Source: Neospora caninum Liverpool (lineage: Eukaryota > Apicomplexa > Conoidasida > Eucoccidiorida > Sarcocystidae). From it: 64,000 bases of DNA. The DNA lies in NCBI RefSeq assembly GCF_000208865.1, contig NC_018397.1, positions 5,733,748 to 5,797,747 of the forward strand. Direction: 5' to 3'. Shown here piece by piece: positions 12,701-27,100 of this stretch. The notes beneath the pieces are model-generated. The model did not search any database. It was not told the origin of the DNA and worked only from the letters and a program-made list of their open reading frames with translations. Every line of letters starts with the position of its first letter. Position 1 is the first letter of the stretch. Position numbers and translations under genes: made by a program.

Positions 12701-15700
12701 CGACGCGTCTTCGACAGCTGAGCCGCTCATACCTGACTGTTGCGTCTTCTGATCAGAGAGACTCAAAACTGTGAGGATGAGGACTCCAGATTCGCTTTCT
12801 TGTCCCGAGTGTTTTTCCCTCTTCCTTTGCACTTACCAAGTAGCTGGGCAGTCGCTTCCCAATCGAGGGCGAGCCGGTACCGTCCCAGTTTGGCGGTGAG
12901 TTTCTGTGCAAATTCCAGAAAGCAGAGGTCCGCTTTGATTTCCCACGCTTTCTCGTCTTCCTTCTCGAATGTCCCCCACGCGTGTGTCTCTCCTTTCTGC
13001 CGTGCTCCATCTCCCTGGCCTTCTTCTCGCTCAGCGGTCGAGGGTTTCGCGCCCGTCGCCCTCCCCAGGTGTGTTTTCGTCCCTTTCGGGTTTCCTGGCT
13101 CTCTTTCTTCGAGGCCCTTCTGCTCGTTTGCTCCGACCCCCGCCGGCTTCCCCGAGGCTTCAACCTGTGTCTCCCGTTGTGGTCCGCCTGTTCCACTGGC
13201 AACATCGGCGTGAGAGACAAAAGACGGGCGAAGGAGCGAGACAAACCCCAATGCTCGATTTGTCACCAGGAGCTCTCTGGGCGTCTGCCAGGGTGTCTCT
13301 GTCTCGGGGTCTGTCCCCGACGGTTCCAGTGTTCCACATCTTCCCCGATGAGCAGGTGGATCTGGGCGCTTCCTCCAAGCCGTCTTATCAGAGACGTTTG
13401 TGTCTCTGTCCCTAACGCCCCAAAGGTCCCCGTACGCTTCTGGAGTTCTTCCTCTGTTTTCCCTTTCTCGTCCCCCTTCTTTTTTCCCCTTCGATTCGAT
13501 GTCTAAGCCTGTCGCTCGTAAAACCGCGGAACCCGTGTCTCCAGCTTGTCCGCCGAGTATTGGTTCTTTTTCTGCTGCATCCTCTTCGCGTTCTTCGTCT
13601 GCTCCACATTCGGGGCAGCGCGAATCAACGCCTCGCCGTTTGGAAAGAGCTGTAGATGAAGGGCGTGTCGGGTCGCCGCTTTTCCCTTCTCTTTCCGCAG
13701 AGACAAGTCCAGGGAGAGGCGGGGGAAAGGCCCATCGCGACCGGGTCTCGGTCACGGGACTGCCGAGCAATTGGAGAGCCGTCGCAGCCGATGAAAAGGG
13801 CGAAGGCGAAAACCCTGGCGAGGCCGGGAGGGCTGCGAACAGCAAGCGAGCGAGAGAGATGGTGGAGGACACGTATGGACGTGGGGCGTTGCACAAGTTG
13901 CCTTGGAGTGGATCGGCAAGTGCCGGGAGAGGCGGTGACGAGGGGCGTTTCGGCCTCTGCGCCTGTGGCGTCCGGTACAGAAGACGCGTGAGAGGGGGAA
14001 GAAGAAGGAATGAAGGATTGGGATGCACACGCTCTTCTCCAATGGGATGAAGCAGATATACTGCTTCTAAGGCGGTTACCGACGGCCGGCTCCTCAAGGG
14101 GTGATTCGCGGACCAAGTCGGAGAACGCCTGTTCTTGCGCCGGAAGGCAGACAGCCCAGACGTCCGCGACGAGTCGGGAAACGCCTGGCTTCGTCGCCGA
14201 CCCGTTTTCTCCGGAGAAATGTCGCTGGCAAGACGGTCACCATGAGAACCCCGAGGTGAAGCTCGGGGTGAACGCTGTGTATCTGGAGGTCGAGAGCGAA
14301 GCTCCGTGTCACGCTGCCTCTGCCCCCTTTCGTGCTCTTCCAAGACTGCGCGCTCCGCCTGCCGAGCGCTTGCGTGTGGCTTTCGCTCTGCAGGAAGTTG
14401 AGTGTCTTTTTGTCTCGTCCTTGCTCCCCCCGCGTCTTCACTTTTTCGCTCTCCCGCATCCGGTCCAGACCCCAATTCGTGTTCCTCGCCGCGTTTCCGC
14501 TCACGGGTCTTGTTGTTGTCGTTTTCCTTCCCGTTTTGTCGCTCGCCACCCCTCTCTCTTCGACTCTTTCCTCCTTGCTCTCCGCCAGTTCGCGCCTCTG
14601 CTTGGACCTCCGGACCCTCGGAACGATGGCCTAACGAAGTCAGCCTGAGACGTGCGTCCGCTGTGGTCCTGTCTTTGCTGTTCCGTCGCCGCTCTCTCTC
14701 TGGCCGTGATGCATCCGGCTCTGGGACAGCGGAGGTGTACAAGGCAGAGTTCGCGTCACGCGTTGCGCCTCTCTTCCCAGCGTCTGCTTGTTGACGGGAA
14801 CTCGGTCCTGAGTCTGCTCCTTTGTCTTCTCCCTTTCTCGGTCCATCTTGACTGGACGCCCCCCCCCGCCGGCTGTCACTGGCGTTCGGGAGGGACGAAG
14901 AGGGCGAGAGACAGGACGAACGCCTGGCTCGCGTCGCGGTCGCTCTGTGACTGGAAGCGGCGAGAGGATTCGAGGAAAGGGACAAAGACAGGGAGCGGTA
15001 GGGATGGGAAAGAGATCTGTACGGGCGAGGAACGAGAATGGAGAACGTTTTCGACTCGAGCGCAAGGGAACATCGCGTGTTGCTGGTTTCCACCGTCTGC
15101 GCCGTCACCGCACATTCGTCGGTCAGGACGCAGGCTCGAAGCCTCCACGCGGGACAAGCCTCAGGGAGAACAACAAAGCTCGGACATCCCTCCCATCCGG
15201 GAACAGGACACGACGAGGAAAGGGGCGAATCGAAGGAAGGAGCAGAAGCGGACGCAGACGACGCAGAGGGGGTGAACAGCGACGACTGCCTGGGACGTGT
15301 TGTAGTCAAGGGTGATGACGCGTCAATTACCGGAGACGCAAAGACGACCGAGGCACACGCGTCGATCCGTTGTTTTGAGGATTCCCTGGGCAAAGCGTCC
15401 GACGTCTCGAGCAGTTTGAAGGCTACCGTTTCCCCGATCGTCGACGTCGACTCGCCGAAACCGCCTTGCCACACCGTGCGTGTTTTCCCCTTGCTCCTTC
15501 CCTCTGCCGCCTTTCGTCCTGAAAGGCTTATCCCCCGTGGGCAGCGATGCATCGGAAGCGAGCTTTGTCGTGTGTTATCATTTCCTCTCTGTGCGTGCCG
15601 GTCTTCACTCGGCTGTCCTATTCCATTCGCACGGCGGTTTTCTTCTTGCGACTCCCCCGCCACGGCTTCTTCCTCTCCTGTCGCTCTCAGTGGCGAGCCT

Positions 15701-18700
15701 TCGCCGTCAACCCTTTCGCCGTCACCTCGACGGAGAGGGGACAGAAGAGACAGCCTCCTGCACTCTGCGTTTCCCCCCTCTGTCACATCCTGCGGTCGAA
15801 TCGGAGAAGCCAGACATGACCACAGCCGCACACAGATCGACGACACCTGAACGTGAACTTCAATGTTGACCAAGCGGGCTGCGGATTCTTCTTCTTTGTC
15901 TTTCTCTTCGTCCCCGCAGCGCACAACGCATCTGCGTCCGCGAAAGGAATCCGGAGCGCAGGATTTGCGAACCTCGGAGAATCGACTGGGAGCCCTGGCC
16001 CTCGAAACGTGAAGTTTCCTGGATTTCTTTCCCCGCGATCCGCGTCCGCTCTCTCGCTTCTTGCGAGAAGTCTCGCGCCCGTTCGCGCTCCGCCGCTCAT
16101 GCACCGTCGGAGGGGGAAACGAGTTGATGGAAGCGGACGAACCCGCGTGTGAGTGCGGCGAGTTTTTCCCGCTGTCTCCAAGGAGTCCCCTTCGCAATGG
16201 TCGAGGCAGTCCCCGCGCGCTGGTCAGTCTGTGGGGCTTGGCAGACGGCCGCCCCGTGCGGCGTCTCGCTTCCACCTTGCCAGCCGGAACGCTCGCACGC
16301 TCAGCCGCGCCATGTCCCCTCAGTCTTCTTCGCCCTTGCCGTTTTCGCTCCAAGACTGTTCGCCGCCTCACATACTGCTGGAGGGGGATCACGAGAAACC
16401 CGTGAGGCGTGCGCGAACACGTCCGATTCGCCCCGCGCGCTGTCCATTCCAGATGCTTCCGAGTCGCTCTGGCGCCCCGGCCTTTCTCTCTGTTTCGCGG
16501 TCCTTTACCGTGTCTTTCTCTCTCGCCTCCCCTCCGTCTCGCCTTGACGCCGGCGCCTGGCTGCGTCTGAGCCCCACGCGCAGTCGAACTTTCGGCTCGT
16601 GAGTGTCGGTCCGCCTCCGCGGAGGCTCGGCGCGTTGGGTCCCTTGCGTTCGGCGTATTCGCCGCGCCTCCTTGCTGGTTAGCCAAGGCCTTGTGAAGCC
16701 GCAGAGACAGCCGATGGAAGAAGGGCCAGAGTCCCCAGCTGTGCGTCGGCGGCTCGTCTCTCTGGCCGGCGGCGCTTCGGTCTTGGCGGCCCAGCGCAGA
16801 CGCCGCGGGGACCAACGAGGTAGCTGAAGAGGCAAACGAAGCAGGGAAGTGGAGAGGCTGAAGCCCTGCTCTTGAAGAAGGAGCCACGCGAGGCAGAGAT
16901 GGCAAGGAAGGGATTGCCGCGTCGGCAGATCCACGCATTCTCTCAGACGCTGAGCGTGCGTAGTCTTCGTCTCCCTCTCGTCTTTCGTCCACATCTGCCT
17001 TCTGCTCGGGCTCTTCCTCGCAAGGGCCTTCTTCCAAAGCCGAAGGGACTGTGAGAGACGAGTTGGTGAACAGGAGGTGAGATCGAAGGAGCAAGGGTGC
17101 ACAGACATCGTGTCGTTCCGGCTCTATCGCTTCGCCTTCTCGCTCGTCTTCCGTAGATGTCTCCTTGTTTGGTTGGTGGCGCTGCGGGTGCGCCTCCCTG
17201 TCTTTTTCCCCTCTCCCATCTTGAGTTTCCGAATTCAACGAGGGAGCGCCGGGCGGCCCGTCTCCGCCTCCTCGGCTTGGAGTCTGCCCCTCGCCTCCAG
17301 GCCTCGACGCGTCGGCGAGTTCCTGCTGCCTGTTCGTTTCGTCCACGCTCTTCTTGGGGCGCTTTTCCTTGCAACTTGCGGCTGCAGTTTCTCTTCCCGT
17401 CTCCCCATCCGACCACCCGGGAGGCATGGCCTCGAGGCCTCGCTGTGCACCGGCGTGGGAGACGGCTACAAAGTTGGCGCGTCTCTCGAGTGGAGCGGCA
17501 GGCGCCCCTTGGAGCGCTGCCGAGCCCGGAAAGGGTGGGGCGAGAACTGTCTCCTTCTCAGGCCCAGGCGGAGGGGGAGAGGGCGAGGAAGAAGACGCAG
17601 ATGAAGCGGCAAGGGGGGGAAGCACAGATAAGGTCTTGAGAAAGGTGGCTAGAGGATACGCAAGATTTCTTAGGTCGTTGTCGGAAAGATCGAAGAAAAT
17701 CCCGCTGAGGAACCAAACGGACAGGATTGAGAAGGAAAGAGGGAAAGCAGGTGGTGTCCGCGAAAAGGGCGACTTTCAGCAAAGGACACTTAGGGCGCGT
17801 AACTCTCGGAGATAGGACGGAGGTGAGGCTCGCGAGACAGGAGGAGCAACCAGGGGGAAAGACCCTCCGAGACTCGAGTAAGAGAGAGGCGCGGCCTCCA
17901 GAAGGAAAGGCACACCCCGCTCAAAAGTGCGATGGGATGTAAGGAGAAGACCTCAGGACAACATGAAGCAGATTTGGGATAAATCGAGAACCTGCACTGT
18001 TTCCAATGCCGCATCCTATTTTTGTAGAAGTGAAAGTCTTCCTCCCCCACCCGCAGAAGCCTGAGCCGACGACTTACCCGATCAGGTTGTCGTCTCTGAG
18101 CATGAGACGAAAGGCTGGGAGGCCTTCAGCTCGCGTCCAATGACACACGTCGGCGAAAAGGCGGAAGGACACAGGATAGAGAAGGTAGAGAGGCGACTGA
18201 CTGTCCTGAGGCGCGCGCTCGCCCATGGACGGGAAGTTCTTTCGGCGGTGGGGGAGCGATTCAATACTGACATTTCTTCCCCTCTCGCCACTGTCTTTCG
18301 TTCTGTCCCTCTTTTCTTCCCGACGCCTTTGTGACATCTCTTCCTCATCGCTCCCTGCCTCTTCTCCCCCCGCTGCTCTTTGTTTTTCCCACCTTTTTGC
18401 CTGCGACCGGCTGTGGTCTCTCTGGCCACTGCCGCTTCGTCCCCTGGCGCGCATGTCGTTCACTTCCTTTCCCACAGCGACGGGGCGTTCCAAGGCAGCC
18501 GCTTCAGCCAGGACTTTGACGCTATGTGTGGAGAAAGCGTCTGCCGGACTGCGAAGGGAGTGGACCTTGTGAGAGAACCGAGAAGCGCGACGGCGGGAGG
18601 GCGAAGAGAGAAGCTCGAGGTTCTGTTTCTTCTCTGCCGTGAACTCCGCGTATGGACTCCTGCGAGAGAGGCGACGAGACGCCGCGAGAGGAAGAAGCGA

Positions 18701-21091
18701 CGCCCGTTTTCTTTCGGAGGCAAGCGACGAGGAAGCCGAGGAGCAAGACATATGCTCAGAGGATGAACACGTGTCGGTCGACGTGCGTCTTCCACGCTCC
18801 GCTGGAGTTGCATGAACCGACTCTGAGGGCGAGTTCCAGCTGCGAAGTCGTCTCTCGCTAGAGGGTCGCGTCTGTTCTTCTAGGACTGCCTGCTCGCCCT
18901 TCTCGCCTTCGTTTCCTGCTCCTCTTAGAGGAATCCGCGAAAGCAGCAAAGAAGGCTCGGGTACGCATGGGAGACGGCTGATGTCTGGGATTTGGCGACT
19001 GCCTGGTTTTTCCCGAAAAAGCGCGAAAGAGCTGCGCAGCCCGCGTCCTGTCGACGGCTCAAAGGCCTCGTCTGCTTCCTCATTTTCGCCCTCACACAAC
19101 GACGTTCCACTGCTTCCTCTCTTCCTTTCTCTGCGTCCTTCTCTCCTGATCTCATCTGCCTGGTTCCGCTCTCTCCGGTCCCTCTCGCCTGCGTCGCCCT
19201 CATCCGGGAAGATGCATTCTTTGGACGCAGAAGGGGTGCGGCGCGAGGTGGGCACGGCAAGCCCCAGCGCTGCAAGGTGCGAGCATGTTCCGGCGGTCGC
19301 TTGAGGAGAGGTGGAGAGGGCGGCGAGGAGCTCACCACAAGAGCCGCACGTGCATGCGAAGGAAAGAAAATGAAGGAAGGCGGAGGCGTTGCCCACGCGA
19401 AGAATTGTACAGTCCCCACAGCCGACGGCATATCTGTCAAACAGGCGTTCTGGGCAGACGCGCGACGGTGGCGAGGACCACAAGGCAGAAAGTGTATGGC
19501 CCCCTTTGCCCTGGTGATGGGCTCCTGTCCGTCCACTTTCGTCGAGCGTCTCTCCGATTCCTGCGCCCTCGGGTTCGTCTTCAGATCTCTCGTCAAGGTC
19601 GGGGAGCAAGACGCCTTCACTCCCTCGACAGGTCGCGTTGTCCATGAGCACACAGTCAAATCTTCTGGCGTGTTGCCGGTCACCAGCCGCCAGCGCAAGC
19701 GACGAAGACGAAACGGGGGAAGAGGGAAAAGAGGGGGAAGGGGGAGAGGAGGAAATGTCTTTGGCGTCTGATCTGGGGAGGCGCAGCTGTGAGTCGATGC
19801 AAAAGGCCCCACAGGAGAAGAGCATGCCGGGGGAAGCTGCCTCGTGGTCATGAAATGGAAGCAGAAGCCGGCACGGTGCGTCAAGAACAAGGCAGAGGTC
19901 GGAGCACGAATGTGCAGTATTTCCAAGGGCCATATCGGCCAAATACGTTTCTTGTCGTCTCACTGCCTCTCGCGCTTTCTCTTCCATTCTCGCCAGCAAA
20001 TGCGTTCGCTCAATCGGCTCGAGAGCTTTTACAAGAACGTGCAACGCTCGCAAGGCTGCCGCGGGGCTGAGCGTCACGAGGACCGAGTCTTTGAGGTGTA
20101 CATACATTAGCGAGTCGGGAGTCAACTTATTGCGTTTCGCCCACATGTCGAGCCGGATCCATCCGCCCTGCGTCCTTCCTTGCGACGGCGGAGACAACGC
20201 TGGAGAAGGAGCAGAAGTTGGCGCAAAGAAAGACGAGAACAATCCAGAGGCGGGGGGCTTCGCTGCCACGCGAGGAGGACGAAACGGTGGAGATGGCATG
20301 GACGAAACAGACGTAGACGATGGAGACGAAACTCGAGGAGAGAGACTGGGGAACGGCAAAGATCCAACGAAGCAGGTATCTGCAGAAACCAGAGGTGGGG
20401 ACCACGCGGAGATAGCAGAGACAGAAAGCGATTCTCCTGTCGACTTTCTCCTGTCTCCGTACGACTGATTGTCCCTGTCTCCCTCCCTAGCTGTTCCCGC
20501 CTTTCCTGCGTCTGTTTCCGCAGACGGCCAAGGGCAAACAGGTGATACAGGTTGTGGATGTTGACTCGGTTCGGAACTTGTTTTTCTCTGGGAACCTGCA
20601 GACTCGCGCGGTGATGTGGAGACTGTTGGAGGCTGGGCACCGGACGGGCGGCAGCCCGTCGCTTCTGGACTCTCACAGCCGGTGACGCCCTCTCCAGACG
20701 AAAGGCGGGGCAAGGCGGCTGCAGAGCGGCGAACCGAGCAAGCGGCGCAGGGGTCAGAGACCCCAGGATGTGGCCCGAGGGACGGAAGCGCCGACGTTGC
20801 ATAGCACGGAGAAGGCAGAGACAAGAGAGGAGAGGAAAGCGAAGCGGAGCCGGGAGACGAAGAGGAAGGACTAGGCAAGTGAGGACACTCAGGTTCAGGA
20901 GGAGGATACATGCGAAGGACTGTAGGATGAGCAAGCTCCGGTGACAGGAAGTCTTCGATGCTCACGTCTTGGAATGCGACGCATGTCGACGATCTCATTT
21001 CTTCAAAGAGGCTGGACAGAGAAGACGAGCAGCGAAGCAACACACACGACACGGAGACTGCATGTGGTTCAGTGGAGACGCCGCGGAATGC

Positions 21092-21122
<31 letters not shown>

Positions 21123-24100
21123 ATGTGCCGTCTGTCTGTCTTGTCTGGACACGAACGCTGCAGTATGTGGTTATTTGCGTAGAAAGGAGGACTCCATCAG
21201 TCACGCCATGACGATGTGGGTGCATTCTGGTTTCTGTGTTCCGTACGGCCTACGAAGAGCGTTAGATGCAAAACTCTCCGTGGACGAGGAGATGCCGATA
21301 CGCGTATACACAGTCAGGCACGGACAGTGCAGAGTTTTCTGCGGGGAAAACGACTGTGGAGCGTCTCCCCCGCGCTGCTTCCAAACCTCCACCACTCTCG
21401 GCTTACACGTTATGGATGTAGCATTCTCGGCACTTGAGAGATAGTCGTGCGTCGTCCCCTTCAGCAGGACGGAGGGTAATTTCCATGCATTCGAGAACAA
21501 CGACTGTCATGACAGTCTTTGTGATTCTCTCTCCTGACAGGTTTTGAGCTACAAGCTTTATGGTGTCTTTCTCTGTAGTTTCTGTGTCTTCTTCCTGTCT
21601 TTCGCGCTCGCGACTCCTGCCTTTCTTTCGTGGACGAGCTCTCGCGCAAAACCGGGGAACCCGCAGCCTTCCCCCTTTCGACTCTTCGTCTTCACCTCCC
21701 TCTTGCTGCTCCGTGTCGACTGTCCAGAAGTCCGTTTTTCCTTCTTCCTCTGTCTCTTGCAGCGCCTCAGCGCGCTCACGGCTTCCTACCCGCCTGGAGC
21801 AGGGACCCAAGCGCGGCGAGGGCGGTTGAGCGTTGAGACGCCCTTTAAATGCACCAGGAACAGAAGAGGAAGGCTGTTGTCGAGACCAGGAGGGAGCGGT
21901 ACAGCGGCGGTCAGTTGTCCCTCCCTCTTGCGCGTCCTTGTTCCTTCTCGCCTCACCTTCCCCAACACCCTTGTGACTCGAAGTATCAGAACCCGCATGT
22001 TCTTCAGAGTCTCGCGCGAGCTCGAGATTCAGCGCGGAGCCAACTGGTGTGAGTTCAGCGTCGCGAACACTGTACTTCTCAGCACTGTGTTTCCTGTTGT
22101 TCGCGAGCATACTCTCCTCTTCCTCGTTGCCCCATATTGTCCAGCTGCCGGCGGGGCTATCCACAGTCGCAAAGGTTGTGGGGCTCCGTGAGTTTTCACA
22201 CGGCGACGGCATCTCTTCTGCTGCGAAGAAATATATGTCGCTTTCCTGTTCTCCCCCCCTCCTGGAGAGAACGTCTTGATCTGTTGAACGATCCGTGTGG
22301 GTATCGTTCTCGCGGTTCGCCTGTGCTTCCTCTCTTTTCTTTCTTTCCTGATCCAAAAAAGGCAATCCCTCTCTCAGTCGTGTGTACTCTCCTCGCTCGA
22401 CGTCTCTGCGTCTTCTGCCCACCGGAACCGTATCCTCTGGCTGTTTTGTGGTGTCTCTCTTTTGGTCTCCCTGGCGCATCAGTTCTTTCAAGCTTTCCAA
22501 CGCTTCCGCCCGGATGCGCAATATCTCATCCACCCAGTACGCTTCCTCGAAAGCTGCAATGCACTGCTCGTCGAGAGTGTGTCTTTCAATTCTGCGACCC
22601 GCGCGAGCGAACTTGGAACCTCCAGAGTTTGACTCTCGCCGTCCCTCATCTGCTTCTGGGCACCCCCCCTTGAAGAATGGCGTGAGTCCACGCGTACCTC
22701 CTGGGGCTGCCGATGTGGATCCTGGTACCCCAACGTCCGTAGACACCGGCAGCTGTCTCTCTGCGCGGTCTCCTTCGGCGTGGAGAGGAAACTCGACTCG
22801 AGTCGAGACAGGCAGTTTCTCGTTCGCGGTACCTTTCTCCTTCCTGTTCTCGCCCTGTCTCTCATCGTCTTGCTGCCGACTTCGGAGCAAGGAGGGAAAG
22901 TGGTTAGGAGAGTCGGGAGGACCTGCAGAGGGTTGAGCCGCCACGAGAGGAAGGGAAGGCAAGTTAGCGCTTGCCATTCCACGGGGTGCAAACAACACAT
23001 TATCAGAGCCCGATCTCTCTAACTTTCTGCCTCGAAGCGCTTCTCGAAGGAAAGATCTTAGCTGAGAGAAGCCGTCAGTCGTTCCGAGATAGGCGGATGT
23101 CTTTGCCAGCAGACGCCGCCTCCAAGCTAGAAAATATTCCCTCTGCTCTTCTGCTGAGGGTTCCTTCCTCCTAGGACGGAAACACAGAAACACGAGGGAG
23201 AAGAAACCCGAATGGGGAAATGAGGAACAGAGTTGTGGATTGTGTCTGTTTTGTAAACGCATGTGTACGCGTATTCACAGGATGGCGCTTTCGGTCAGCG
23301 TGCCTGTGCATGCCAGTCTAAAACCAGGTTTTCATGAGATGGTATCTCTGTAGGAATCTCGATCTGTACATGTCGCGATACACAGATGCGTTCATGCACA
23401 CGACGTGATGCTGATACAACTGCATAGATATAGGTACAGTGAGATGGAGTGCAACAACGCAGGAGATACCTATACGTGCTTATATCCTGTCTAACCACTT
23501 TTTGCAGCGAAAGTAAAACTGACAATTCGGACGCGCTTCTCCTCGTATCTTGCCGCTTCTTCCCCGAATTCACTGTGGCTTTAGAGCGGAATATTATCCT
23601 CAAACATCGAAAACGACCCCCCTTTTTTCTGGAAAGGAAGCGGTGCGTTTGCATGCTGTAACACAACAGCGACTGACATCAGGTCCAAGGCGGCGCCAGA
23701 AATCAGATCTCCGTAGAGGAAGATGTTGTAATCGATCCACTGAAGGACGGTGGCAAGTTGGTCCATGGTGGCCTCGATGTGTGAGTGGGAGAAGACAAAG
23801 TATAGGGTGAACGCGGGTAGCGAGGTATCTTCCACATTCGGCTGCCATAGTTTCTTTTCTGCTATCGTCCCATTCGCGCCAGCCTGCCCTTCGCCTGAGC
23901 TCTGTGTTCCCCAGTCGGCCCCCTGGCTCTCAGTGTTTTTCCCTTGTCTGCGCTGAAATCTCCAGTTCGGTCCTTCCTTGACTTCGCTGTCGTTTCCCCG
24001 CATGGAGGCTCCCCCCTTTGCTTCCCGCTTCCCCACAGTGCCTGCCGGGCCAGGATGGTAGTTGGCTGTGCTTGACGGCACTGTCCCCGCAGAAGCCCCG

Positions 24101-27100
24101 CGTGGTCCTCGAAAGATTTTCGAGAAACAGCCAAAGTGCGCGATGGCCCGAAGCGGTCGAGCAAAAAGTCGATCGGAGAACGCTGGACTCTCAGGGACCG
24201 CCTGAGTGGGCCGATTGAGAATGCGGACTCGCAACTCGAGCCTTCCTGGGCGGTAGAGGTACTGGTGTTGTGGAGCGCTTGCTTCCGCTCTCAGAGTCAT
24301 TTCCTCGCTCGTGAACAGATCGTGCACGGTCATCAGTGGGCCTACGTCTGAGTTGGCATCCATTTCTCTGTCGTCTTTGGGAGGCGGGAATGGTTCCTCG
24401 TGCGCTGCCTTGGAACGGGCGGCCGGTGTCCGCCAGGGAGCGCCACCGGCACCGCGTGAGACAAGCTTGCTGTCTTCTCGGGTTCTAACAGAGACGAAGG
24501 CCGGAGCCTGGCGAGCGCCAACTCGTCGGACGGCCACAGTGACGTCATTCTCGACTAGATCTCCAGTTCGAGAAAGGTCGAACCAGCCACTCGAAGAGAG
24601 GTGGGCAGTTCCAAACCCAGTCAAGGTGTCCCGGCCCCTCCCTTCCACTTCCAGGTGGTGTGTGGCCTTTCTTCCACCTGTCGTCAAAATAGCACGTGTA
24701 TCGGAGCCAGCAGCAGGGTCGTCTCCCCCTGTCCTGTTTCGGCCACGTTTTCCAGGCCTCCACCTGCGCCGCCGAGTCTCGAAAGGCCGCCCCGGGGAAC
24801 CTGCAAATCCCCTGCTGGCGCTTCTCTCCCCCTTTGCTGAAACGCCCTCGCTCGTACTGCGTGACTTTCCACTACCTAAGGAGTCTCCGCTGTCCAGTTG
24901 ACACCGCCGATGTACGGGCGCCCTAGGGGACAGAAGTGAGTTTCTGGGTCTTCCCTCTTCCACCGACGCATCGGCATCTGGCCCACCTAAAACAGAGGAT
25001 GGCGGAGTGCTACGCACTCCTTGAAGGTCGCCATGATGCGCTGAAGCATTGGAACCTGGAGACGACGCTCCCGGGCTCTGGGGTAAGTAGTCTGGTTGCT
25101 GGTGATTCCCGGGTGAATGTGGCTCGGCGCTTCCAACCGCATGCTGCGACGAGCGGCCTGGATCGCACAGCCCCGACGACCCTCGCTGACTGCTTCGAGC
25201 CTGCTCCCGAGCCCTCGTCAAGCGGACGAGGAGGGCCTTTCGAGCCGAGGCCGGTTGGGGGAGCCATGGTGAACGCGGGCCCTCCGGTGTCAGGGAATCA
25301 AGGTAAATCGCCGAACCGGCGACAACAATTTTCTTAAACACTACCTCGTCTGTTGGAGATAAAGCCGCAAACCCACCTGCCCGAGAAGTGCCGTCTTTCC
25401 TCCCCGCCCCCAATCCGCCTGAGAGGGACGAAATCGATGCGACAATAAGCCTCTTGGTCCAGGACCATAGAGACCAGCCAAGAAATCGGGGAGCGAATGA
25501 GGGTCTCAAGCTCGAAGTTCCGGATGCTTGGCGGCGCGACTGAACGTCGCAGGAATCCCCGTATCGGCAGGTGTGCTGGTGATGGTCGGGCCGTGCAGCT
25601 GGCGGAAACAAACAGTACTCTGTTTGAGGGGAGGTCTCCTCGTCTGCACTTGTTTCGTCGTAGAGCCCTTGCTCGCCTCGTAAAGGCGCGAGAGAAGCTT
25701 CCAAGCCTCCCTGGCCCCTGTAGGGCTCCCATTTCTCGTTGCAGTGAACGGTTTGAACATAGCGGGCACGCCACCCGACAGCGCACATGCGTCCTGGATT
25801 GATTTCCGCCTCTTCCAACCGAATTTCCAAGCGCTTCACCCTTACCTGACAGCGCAGGACACACTCCCTTGATGTACGGGTTGATTTCGAATCGCCACAG
25901 CTCCCATGGAATTCGTATGACGATGTGGTGACGGATCATGCGAGGACCGAGCGGTCACCGGCTTTGCCGCACTGTCCATCCGAAGAGCCGGGACTCCCGG
26001 CGCTATTAACGTCTCAGCCATGCAGGCAGGATCACATCCCCCAATGCGTTGTACGTCCGAGAGGACACTCCGCTAGCCAATACTACGGTAGAACGGTATC
26101 GCGGTGCTCCTGCATTGAGTTTCTGGACGAAAAGGTCAGTTGTTTTGGACGGGAGAAACCGAGGATTCGCAGCCCTCGATAGAAACCTAAGTGGAAAATA
26201 CTTCTGGGAGAGCGGCCGGCGAGACAAGCAACAAGACAAAGGTTCAGAGGAAGACAAGCTCCTAGAGTCCGTCACTCGGGAGCACTAGTATCCAGAAGTG
26301 TAGAAGGGAACACCGCGTTTAGCATTGACTGCCTTGGCCTCCGACGCAGATGCAGTGGAACCATGGAGTAAATACTCACCTCAATGCGGCCTATCAAAGT
26401 GTACGCAAGCTTGTGAAGGAATCGGGTTGCGACGCTTCGGTCAATCTTCGCGTAGGTTAACAGTTCATCCGTAGCCAGCCGAAGTTTCTTCTGCTCAGAC
26501 AAATTATCCCGTTCAACTGAGACATCCCACTCATTTGTCGGGATTGTTGTGCCGACGACCAGGAGACCCTCAGCCTCCACAACGACAGGGTGACACAGCA
26601 AACGAAACCAGTTGACCTGAGAACAGCGTTGCAGTTACGTGACAGTACGAACAAGTTCGACAAGCGTAATTTCGTTGTCTGATGAAGCGTAGAGTTTTTT
26701 CACAGCTTCGTCTCTCTGGCGAAAGGGCCTCGGCAATTCAAGGATTATCTCCAAAATGAACGCGGCAACGTTCCTATGTGCTGTCGGATCCCCGAAACGA
26801 ACGGACACCCAACCGCTTACTCATACGCGGACAGCTGGCGGCTCTCTTGTTGACCCTGCCGCAATTGCTCCTCAGTGATCGGCACCTCGATGGAGGCAGC
26901 GAACTGCACAGTGTAATGTTCCATTGTTTTGCATAATACTCGTGCAAGAACCGTTTTTGTTGTGGTGTTGTTATGAAGGAACAGAGTCGAAGGCGCCTGT
27001 AGGGGTTTGTAGTCGGCCTTCCCTCTTCAGAGACGACATAGGATGCAATCTGCGCGGTATTGTTTTAGTAGAGACTCGACTTGTTTTCTCAGTTCGCTGT

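Noticed and set aside
18992..19771. Plus-strand open frame of 259 codons inside the VPS13-like gene
   Set aside because: It is an antisense shadow of a long GC-rich minus-strand exon that has phase-matched splice sites and family motifs.
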